Source of the DNA: an uncultured Novosphingobium sp.
Lineage (GTDB): Bacteria > Pseudomonadota > Alphaproteobacteria > Sphingomonadales > Sphingomonadaceae
Assembly: GCA_946886075.1 (NCBI GenBank)
Contig: CAMPHR010000064.1
Location: 1-10,458 of the forward strand
Reading direction: 5' to 3'
DNA: 10,458 bases
The notes under the pieces were generated by a model, which saw only the letters and a list, made by a program, of their open reading frames with translations, did no database searches and was not told the origin of the DNA. The translations under genes were made by a program, and so were the position numbers. This document shows positions 5,226 through 10,458 of this stretch, in pieces. The stretch's first letter is position 1. Every line of letters starts with the position of its first letter.

Positions 5226-5333
5226 ATGGAACCTGACAGCAGTATTTTCCTGTTATGCCCCTTTCGATTGTTGTGCCTGGCGAGCGGATCATCGGCGCTT
5301 GTCGGGCTCGGCGTGATCCTCCTGCTGACTTGA
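5226..5333 (+). CDS. Putative small hydrophobic protein (35 aa)
   Basis: A 35-codon frame starts at ATG 5226 with GGGGA (5216-5220) 5 nt upstream and ends at TGA 5331-5333. The product begins MEPDSSIFLLCPFRLLCLAS and ends in GLGVILLLT. From residue 7 on it is almost entirely hydrophobic, long enough for one membrane span, with a single Arg (R14) and two Cys (11 and 17). It lies in the leader of the efflux operon, 91 nt before emrA, on the same strand. It could be a small membrane protein, a leader peptide, or a chance frame. No known family is recognised. An in-frame ATG at 5214 lacks a binding site. Confidence 0.35.
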   Translation: MEPDSSIFLLCPFRLLCLASGSSALVGLGVILLLT

Positions 5334-5338
5334 TAACA

Positions 5339-5359
5339 TTTCCGATCCAGCATCGGAAA
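5339..5359. promoter_or_regulatory. 21-bp palindrome upstream of emrA (putative operator)
   Basis: TTTCCGAT (5339-5346) and ATCGGAAA (5352-5359) are perfect 8-bp inverted arms around CCAGC. The site lies 65 nt before the emrA start. Efflux operons of this class are commonly controlled by TetR- or MarR-family repressors that bind dyads of this size; the regulator gene is not in the window. As RNA it would also make a stable 8-bp hairpin, so a role as attenuator or terminator behind the small ORF is possible, though only an A-run follows on the plus strand. Confidence 0.45.
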
Positions 5360-5392
5360 AATACTTGCCTTCCGCCTGCGGCAAACCGTAAG

Positions 5393-5419
5393 CCGTCGCC
5401 TCAAGCCGAGACGGTAGGA
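5393..5419 (+). promoter_or_regulatory. Leader stem touching the emrA ribosome binding site
   Basis: CCGTC (5393-5397) can pair with GACGG (5410-5414), directly next to the AGGA (5416-5419) that lies 5 nt before the emrA ATG. The stem is short and its loop is 12 nt, so any effect on translation would be mild. The binding site itself supports the start at 5425. Confidence 0.25.
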
Positions 5420-5424
5420 ACAAT

Positions 5425-6603
5425 ATGACCGAAGCAAAGGGGCCGTTGTCCGACAGGGCCGAGGTAAAGCCCCTTCCCGACGAAGATATCCAGGATAGTG
5501 CAAGCACTCCCAAGCGGCGCAGGTTGGGCCTGATTCTGGGCACGGCCGCCGTGATCGCGCTGATCGTGGGGGCGTTCTGGTTCGTGCGGCACCAGACATA
5601 TGGCAAATATCAGCAGAGCACCGAAGACGCCTATCTGCAGGCCGACAGCGTCACCGTATCCGCCCGCGTGTCCGGCTATGTCAGCGAAGTGCTGGTGCAT
5701 GAGAATCAGGATGTGAAGCCCGGCCAGCCATTGCTGCGCATCGAGGCTCCCGACTATCCCGCCCAGGCTGCGCAAGGTCAGGCGCAGATCAATCTCGCCA
5801 CCGCCAATGCCGCCAATGCCGAAGCGTTGATCGGCGAACAGGAAGCCGCGATCGAGCAGGCGCGGGCCATGCTGGCAGCGGCGCAGACCAAGGCGCGCTT
5901 CGCCGCGGCCGAGGTGGCGCGCTATGCCCCGCTCGCCGCCACTGGTGCCGAGCCGCGGGAAAAGCTGGCGACGCTGCGCACCCAGGCGGCGCAGGCGGCG
6001 CAGGACGTCGCGGCACAAAGGGCGACGACGCAGGGCGCTGAGCGTCGCATCGCCAGTTTGCAGGCGCAGATCGCCCAGGCAAAGGCGCAGGGCCAGAGCG
6101 CGCGCGCCCAGCTGGAGGTGGCGCAGCGCAACGTCCGCGACATGGTGATACGGGCGAGTGTCGCCGGGCGGGTGGGCGATCTGTCCGCGCGCGTCGGCCA
6201 GTTCGTGCAGCCGGGCCTGCGCCTGATGTCGGTCGTGCCCGTGCAGCAGCTTTATCTGGAAGCGAACTTCAAGGAAACGCAGCTTGGCCTGATGCGGGAG
6301 GGTCAGCCGGCGGAGATCGAGGTGGATGCCCTGCCCGGCGTCACGCTGCATGGCCATGTCGCGAGCCTCGCGCCCGGCACCGGCGCGCAATTTTCCCTGC
6401 TGCCCCCGCAAAATGCGACCGGCAACTTCACCAAGATCGTCCAGCGCGTTCCGGTGCGGATCGCGATCGACGCCGATCCATCGATCAAGAAGCTGTTGCT
6501 GCCGGGCATGTCCGTCGGCGTATCGGTAGACACGCGATCGGCTCGCGAAGAGCTGGAGAGGCTGAAGAACAACCAGCAGGTCCGGCGGGACGCCGCCAAG
6601 TGA
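5425..6603 (+). CDS. emrA: EmrA-type periplasmic adaptor (HlyD/membrane fusion protein)
   Basis: This 392-residue protein links an inner-membrane MFS pump to an outer-membrane channel; E. coli EmrA is almost the same length. A basic cytoplasmic tail (residues 1-33) precedes one membrane anchor at about 34-54. The first half of the lipoyl-like domain follows with STEDAYLQADSVTVSARVSGYV and VKPGQPLLRIE, then a long Ala/Gln-rich helical hairpin at about 111-235. The second half is at about 237-262 (IRASVAGRVGDLSARVGQFV). The beta-barrel part follows, with ANFKETQL and APGTGAQFSLLPPQNATGN, a signature of EmrA-type adaptors. The ATG at 5425 has AGGA 5 nt upstream. Its stop overlaps the emrB start by 4 nt (GTGA). 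Exported compounds are likely hydrophobic toxicants or pathway intermediates, but this is inference. Confidence 0.95.
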   Translation: MTEAKGPLSDRAEVKPLPDEDIQDSASTPKRRRLGLILGTAAVIALIVGAFWFVRHQTYGKYQQSTEDAYLQADSVTVSARVSGYVSEVLVHENQDVKPGQPLLRIEAPDYPAQAAQGQAQINLATANAANAEALIGEQEAAIEQARAMLAAAQTKARFAAAEVARYAPLAATGAEPREKLATLRTQAAQAAQDVAAQRATTQGAERRIASLQAQIAQAKAQGQSARAQLEVAQRNVRDMVIRASVAGRVGDLSARVGQFVQPGLRLMSVVPVQQLYLEANFKETQLGLMREGQPAEIEVDALPGVTLHGHVASLAPGTGAQFSLLPPQNATGNFTKIVQRVPVRIAIDADPSIKKLLLPGMSVGVSVDTRSAREELERLKNNQQVRRDAAK

Positions 6604-8147
6604 ACGCAGCCCAGCCTGAGACAGCGCAGCGCGCGAGCGCGGCGGACTGGCTCGCGGTTGCGGCAGGCACGCTGGGCGCGATGATGGCGATGCTGGACAT
6701 CTCCATCGTCAATTCCGCGCTGCCCATCATCCAGGGCGAAATCGGCGCGAGCGGCACCGAAGGCACCTGGATCGCGACGTCGTTCATCGTCGCCGAGATC
6801 GTCATCATCCCCTTGGCGGGCTGGTTGCAGCGGCTGCTCGGGCTGCGCAATTTCCTGGTCATCTCGACCATCGGCTTTGTCATCTTCTCGATGATCTGCG
6901 GCATGGCGCAGACGTTGCCGATGATGATCGGCGGCCGGATCGGACAGGGGATCACGGGCGGGGCGCTGATCCCCACCGCCATGACCATCATCGCGACGCG
7001 GCTGCCGCGACACCAGCAACCGGTCGGCAACTCCCTCTTTGGCGCGACGGCGATCCTGGGGCCGATCATGGGGCCGGTGCTGGGCGGCTGGCTGACCGAA
7101 AATGTGAGTTGGCACTATGCCTTTTTCCTCAACCTGCCGGTCGGCGTTGCGCTGCTGCTCCTGCTGCTCGTCGCGCTGCCCCATGAGCGGCCGCGCCTGG
7201 ACCTGATTGGCGAGGCGGACTGGCTGGGCGTGTTCGGCCTGATCCTTGGGCTGGGCGGGCTGACCGTCGTGCTGGAGGAAGGCGAGCGGGAACAATGGTT
7301 CGAATCCACGACGATCATCTGGCTCACCATCACGGCAGTCGCGGGGTTCGCGATGCTGCTGGCGGGGCAGATGCGGTCGGAACGGCCGGTGATCCGCCTG
7401 CGCCTGCTGCTCGACCGGCAGTTTGGCGCGGTGTTCATCATGGCGATGATGATCGGCATGGTGATTTACGGCACGTCCTATGTCATCCCCCAGTTCCTGA
7501 CGGCGATCGCGCATTATAACGCGCTTCAGTCCGGGCAGATCGTCCTGCTTTCGGGAATTCCCATGGTGCTGATGATGCCGTTCATGCCGTGGGCGATCAG
7601 GACCGTGCCAATCCATTTGTCCGTGCTGGTCGGATTGGCCCTCCTGATCATCAGCACCTATATGGAAACATCACTGACGTCGGCGTCCACCGGGTCCGAC
7701 TTTGTTGATTCCCAGTTGATGCGGGGCGTCGGCACCATTTGCGTCATGATGTTCCTGAATCAGGCAGCGATCCGGTCGGTCCCAACGTCGCTGGCGGCCG
7801 ATGCGTCGGGGCTTTACAATGCCGCGCGCAACCTGGGCGGCTCGTTCGCGCTGGCTGGGATCGCGGTGGTGCAGGACCAGCGCCTGTGGCTGCACAGCCG
7901 CAGGATGGAGGAGAATCTTGCCGCCAACGGGCTTGGCCTGCAAAATTATGTGGATACGCAGGCGGCGGCGCTTGGCGGGCCGGAAGCGGCTTACCGCGTG
8001 ATCGAGCAAAGCATCCACACGCAGGCGCTGACCATGACCTTTATCGACCTGTTCTGGATGCTGATCATCGCCATCCTCGTCTGTGCCCCGCTCGTATTCC
8101 TACTTCGTCCATTGCCACAGCATGCCGCACCCGTGGCCGCCCATTGA
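6600..8147 (+). CDS. emrB: EmrB-type MFS efflux permease (DHA2 family, 14 membrane segments)
   Basis: This 515-residue inner-membrane proton-driven drug exporter is close to E. coli EmrB in length (about 512). DHA2 motifs are clear: LDISIVNSALP at residues 32-42 with Asp33 in the first membrane segment, GWLQRLLGLRN at 74-84 as the degenerate motif A usual for EmrB, Arg113 in R-I-G-Q-G (motif B), and the antiporter motif C, GPIMGPVLGGW, at 154-164, followed by SWHYAFFLNLPVG. Further hydrophobic stretches through residue 510 fit 14 segments. Translation starts at GTG 6600, overlapping the emrA stop by 4 nt, the expected layout for coupled emrAB. It would form the EmrA-EmrB-outer membrane channel with its neighbours. 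The substrate is not predictable from sequence. Confidence 0.96.
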   Translation: MNAAQPETAQRASAADWLAVAAGTLGAMMAMLDISIVNSALPIIQGEIGASGTEGTWIATSFIVAEIVIIPLAGWLQRLLGLRNFLVISTIGFVIFSMICGMAQTLPMMIGGRIGQGITGGALIPTAMTIIATRLPRHQQPVGNSLFGATAILGPIMGPVLGGWLTENVSWHYAFFLNLPVGVALLLLLLVALPHERPRLDLIGEADWLGVFGLILGLGGLTVVLEEGEREQWFESTTIIWLTITAVAGFAMLLAGQMRSERPVIRLRLLLDRQFGAVFIMAMMIGMVIYGTSYVIPQFLTAIAHYNALQSGQIVLLSGIPMVLMMPFMPWAIRTVPIHLSVLVGLALLIISTYMETSLTSASTGSDFVDSQLMRGVGTICVMMFLNQAAIRSVPTSLAADASGLYNAARNLGGSFALAGIAVVQDQRLWLHSRRMEENLAANGLGLQNYVDTQAAALGGPEAAYRVIEQSIHTQALTMTFIDLFWMLIIAILVCAPLVFLLRPLPQHAAPVAAH

Positions 8148-8155
8148 GATCGCCG

Positions 8156-9577
8156 ATGCGTAACCGATCCGCCATTGCCTTCATCCTGCTGCTGACGACG
8201 GCCTGCGCCGCTGGTCCCGACTATAAGGGTCCGCAAGACGCAGCCCCGCCACCGCCGTCCCAGTTCGTCCGGGGACAGGCGGACAGCAGGCCAGTCGAGG
8301 TCGCAAGCCCGTGGTGGACGAGCCTGGGCGATCCGGTGCTGAACCAGTTGATCGATCGGGCGCTTGGCGGAAACCCGCGCCTGGATGCCGCCGCCGCGCG
8401 CATACGGCAGGCACGCGCCACATTGCGGCAAAAACGAGCCGAGGAACTGCCGACGGTCAACGGATCGGTGATCTATGCAAAGGCGCGTCTGCCGGGCCAG
8501 TCCGAAGATGGTGGCGCCACGACGCTCGACCTTTACAATGTGGGGTTCGATGCGAGCTGGGAGCTGGACCTCTTTGGCGGCACCCGCCGCGCGGTAGAGG
8601 CGAGCCGCGCCGATGTGGCGGCGAGCGAGGCAAGTCTGGAGGATGCGCGCGTCAGCCTGTCGGCGGAAGTGGCGCAAAGCTATGTTGATCTGCGCGACCG
8701 GCAGCAGCGGCTTGCCCTCAGCGCCGAAGCGCTGGCGTTGCAGGATGAGGAAGTCGCGCTCACCCGGCAGCGTTTCGAGCGCGGGACGATCGCGCGCGGC
8801 GACCTGTTGCAGCTGGAAGCGAACTGGGAGAGAGAGCGCGCGAAACTGGCGCCGATACGGGCGGAAGTGGATGCGTTGAAGGATAAGCTGGCGGTGCTGA
8901 CCGGCGCGGCGCCCGGCTCGCTCGACAGTTTGCTGGATGCGCCGACCGCCCTGCCGCTGCCGCCTGCGCAGGTAACGGTGGGTGACCCGGCCGCGCTGTT
9001 GCAGCGGCGGCCCGACATCAGGGCGGCGGAGCGCAAACTGGCAGCTCAGACAGCGCGGATCGGCGTGGCGGATGCGGCGCGCTTTCCGCATATCAGCTTC
9101 CTCGGCTTGATCGGGCTTGGCGGTTCGTCGCCGGAAGATCTGGTCGATCTGGACAAGTTCACGGTAGCGGCAGTGCCGCGGATCAGCTGGTCATTCCTCG
9201 ACTTCGGCAAGGCGCGAGCGCGGATCAATGCGGCACAGGCGCAGCGGGACGAAGCAGCAGCCGATTACCGCGCTGCGGTGCTGGGCGCGTTGCAGGATGC
9301 GGAAGCTTCCTTGGCGCGGTTCCAGCGGCAGCGGGAGAGCCTGGCGGATCTTGCGCGGGCGGAACGGCAAGGGAAAGCAGCGGTGGAGCTTGCCCGGCAG
9401 CGCAGTGATGCGGGTACGATTTCGCGGATCGATTATCTGGAAAGCCGCCGTCTGTTCTTAACCGCTTCGCAAACGCGGGTGCAGGCGGTAGCGGCGCTGA
9501 CCAGCAGTTTCATCAGTGTTGAGAAAGCTTTGGGGCTGGGCTGGCAAGGGTTGCAAGCCGCTCAGCCCTCTCAATAA
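8156..9577 (+). CDS. Outer-membrane efflux lipoprotein, NodT family (RND/MFS-type OMF)
   Basis: This 473-residue channel would give the tripartite pump its exit through the outer membrane. The start at ATG 8156, 8 nt after the emrB stop, yields a short lipoprotein signal peptide (M-R-N-R then a hydrophobic stretch) ending T-T-A-C with Cys17; the T at -3 is less usual than Leu. After the Cys comes A-A-G-P-D-Y-K-G-P, the typical NodT N-terminus, then PWWTSLGDPVLNQLIDRAL. Two OEP repeats of long helices and strands follow, about residues 60-245 and 265-460, with LLQRRPDIRAAERKL at the start of the second, as in this family. The frame stays open upstream to 7739 inside emrB, but that part is a shadow. 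Only a weak GAGAT precedes the start, so translational coupling with emrB is likely. Confidence 0.94.
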   Translation: MRNRSAIAFILLLTTACAAGPDYKGPQDAAPPPPSQFVRGQADSRPVEVASPWWTSLGDPVLNQLIDRALGGNPRLDAAAARIRQARATLRQKRAEELPTVNGSVIYAKARLPGQSEDGGATTLDLYNVGFDASWELDLFGGTRRAVEASRADVAASEASLEDARVSLSAEVAQSYVDLRDRQQRLALSAEALALQDEEVALTRQRFERGTIARGDLLQLEANWERERAKLAPIRAEVDALKDKLAVLTGAAPGSLDSLLDAPTALPLPPAQVTVGDPAALLQRRPDIRAAERKLAAQTARIGVADAARFPHISFLGLIGLGGSSPEDLVDLDKFTVAAVPRISWSFLDFGKARARINAAQAQRDEAAADYRAAVLGALQDAEASLARFQRQRESLADLARAERQGKAAVELARQRSDAGTISRIDYLESRRLFLTASQTRVQAVAALTSSFISVEKALGLGWQGLQAAQPSQ

Positions 9578-9610
9578 TTACGTATAAGAAACGAAAATAG
9601 GAGAGTTTGG

Positions 9611-10402
9611 ATGAACGCGGATTTTGCGCGGGGTTGCCGTCGTCTGGACGGCAAGGTGGTCGTTGTGGCGGGCGCCTCCAGCGGGATTGGCCGGGGTACG
9701 GCCTTGCGGCTGGCGGCGGAGGGCGCGGCTGTGGCTGTGGCGGCGCCAGCGGGCGAGAAAGCCAGGATCGACAGCCTCGTCGAAGAGATCGAGGCGATGG
9801 GCGAGCGCGCGATTGGCTATGCGTTCGACGCGACGGATGACGCTTCGATCGCGGCGCTGATCGATGGCGCGGCTGGAAGCTTTGGCGGCATCGACGCGGT
9901 TCATGCCAATTTCGCGGATTTGCGGGTGCTGATGTCGGATAGCGACGCGCTGACTGTGACCGACGAGGTGATGGAGCGCACGCTGGACGTCAATTTGAAA
10001 GGCATGCTGCGGATCACGCGCCATGCCGTGCCCAAGCTGCTGGAACGCGGGGGCGGTGCGATCGTCTATACCTCTTCAGCGGCGGCCATCGCGGCCGAGC
10101 CGGTACGCCCCTGCTATGCGATGGCAAAGGCGGGGATAAACGCGCTGGTGCGTCATGTCGCAAGCGGGTGGGGGCAGCAGGGCATCCGCGCCAATGCGAT
10201 CATGCCGGGGCTGGTCGTTACGCCTGAGCTTCGCCAGACCATGCCCACCGATTTTCAGCAGGACGTGCTCGCGCGGGGAAGGTCTCCGCGTTTGGGGGAG
10301 GTTGAGGATATTGCCGCGATGGTGGCGTTGCTTGCGAGCAAGGATGGGGAGTGGATTAGTGGCCAGTCTATTGCCGTGGATGGGGGGTCTACGGTGAGTT
10401 AG
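9611..10402 (+). CDS. Short-chain dehydrogenase/reductase (classical SDR)
   Basis: This 263-residue NAD(P)-dependent oxidoreductase would interconvert an alcohol and a ketone in the cytoplasm. It has the glycine motif A-G-A-S-S-G-I-G at 20-27 (Ala replaces the usual Thr), Asn128 in DVNLKG, Ser156 in YTSSAA, and Tyr169/Lys173 in Y-A-M-A-K. The C-terminal half, with GIRANAIMPGLVVTPE and the end motif SGQSIAVDGG, is typical. The NNAG motif after the fourth strand is altered to A-N-F-A (99-102). No acidic residue marks the end of strand 2 (VAVAAPAGEK), so the cofactor preference is open. The ATG at 9611 has AGGAG (9599-9603) 7 nt upstream. It begins 33 nt after the efflux channel gene on the same strand, so co-transcription is possible, and it could convert the same compound that is exported. 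Substrate unknown. Confidence 0.93.
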   Translation: MNADFARGCRRLDGKVVVVAGASSGIGRGTALRLAAEGAAVAVAAPAGEKARIDSLVEEIEAMGERAIGYAFDATDDASIAALIDGAAGSFGGIDAVHANFADLRVLMSDSDALTVTDEVMERTLDVNLKGMLRITRHAVPKLLERGGGAIVYTSSAAAIAAEPVRPCYAMAKAGINALVRHVASGWGQQGIRANAIMPGLVVTPELRQTMPTDFQQDVLARGRSPRLGEVEDIAAMVALLASKDGEWISGQSIAVDGGSTVS

Positions 10403-10426
10403 ACGTTGGCTTCGTTAGATGCCATT

Positions 10427-10450
10427 CCCCCTCCCGCAGGCGGGAGGGGG
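10427..10450. repeat. GC-rich perfect hairpin, dispersed repeat; possible terminator of the SDR gene
   Basis: CCCCCTCCCGC (10427-10437) and GCGGGAGGGGG (10440-10450) are perfect 11-bp arms around AG, followed by TTAGGGGG at the window edge. This cccctcccgc/gcgggagggg-ttagggg unit is a common intergenic repeat in sphingomonads (from memory). It starts 25 nt after the SDR stop, where it may also end or stabilise the transcript. No T-run is visible before the window ends. Confidence 0.6.
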
Positions 10451-10458
10451 TTAGGGGG

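Noticed and set aside
5207..5606. Minus-strand frames across the emrA leader (130 and 105 codons)
   Set aside because: They run into the emrA coding region antisense, have no good start context, and resemble nothing known.
5401..6411. Minus-strand open frame (336 codons) opposite emrA
   Set aside because: Low-complexity Arg/Leu/His translation opposite a well-supported adaptor gene.
6303..7616. Minus-strand open frame (437 codons) opposite emrA/emrB
   Set aside because: The product is rich in His, Arg, Asp and Gln with no family pattern, the typical antisense of a hydrophobic membrane-protein gene.
7739..8155. N-terminal extension of the outer-membrane channel frame into emrB
   Set aside because: It is out of frame with emrB and without homology. 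The lipoprotein signal peptide begins at 8156, right after the emrB stop.
7991..9091. Minus-strand open frame (366 codons) opposite the outer-membrane channel gene
   Set aside because: Arg/Gln-rich shadow; the plus strand encodes a clear NodT-type lipoprotein.

Overview
The window looks like alphaproteobacterial chromosomal DNA, most likely from a sphingomonad (Sphingobium, Novosphingobium, Sphingomonas or a relative). The basis is high GC, strong G/C third-position bias, short dyads of the ccggatcaagtccgg and cccctcccgc type between genes (seen very often in sphingomonad genomes, from memory), and the protein families present. No RNA gene, CRISPR array, insertion sequence, phage gene or origin was found. 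The species cannot be named from this sequence.

Left part (1-5023), catabolic in flavour. The window opens on the last codons of an acyl-CoA dehydrogenase (1-86), followed on the same strand by an HSL-type alpha/beta hydrolase (154-1101). A palindrome-rich spacer (1102-1302) separates this from a minus-strand pair: a DUF1214 protein of unknown function (start about 2852) and a SnoaL-like protein whose GTG start lies 2 nt after the DUF1214 stop. A VOC-fold protein (2955-3356) is divergent from that pair, and the shared 100-bp promoter region holds a 9+9 bp inverted repeat (2882-2913). A second minus-strand pair follows: a SnoaL/NTF2-fold protein with a LinA-like Asp-His dyad (start 5023), overlapping by ATGA a zinc alcohol dehydrogenase (4511-3438). 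Together these could handle esters, alcohols or ketones and acyl-CoA intermediates of some carbon source. The substrate cannot be read from the sequence.

Middle spacer (5024-5424, about 400 bp). It holds the promoter side of the SnoaL-ADH pair, several dyads that could be operators, and a probable 35-codon hydrophobic small ORF (5226-5333) with a good ribosome binding site.

Right part (5425-10402), export. An EmrA-type membrane fusion protein (5425-6603), an EmrB-type DHA2/MFS pump (6600-8147, GTGA overlap) and a NodT-family outer-membrane lipoprotein (8156-9577) form a complete tripartite efflux operon. An SDR oxidoreductase (9611-10402) follows 33 nt later on the same strand. No regulator gene lies in the window, so the dyad at 5339-5359 is probably bound by a protein encoded elsewhere, if it is bound at all. 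The window ends in a near-perfect GC hairpin of a dispersed-repeat type.

Overall this is an ordinary but rich accessory catabolism-plus-efflux region. I see no clearly new molecular system. The best leads are the two SnoaL-containing bicistrons, the palindromic control sites and the small hydrophobic ORF.
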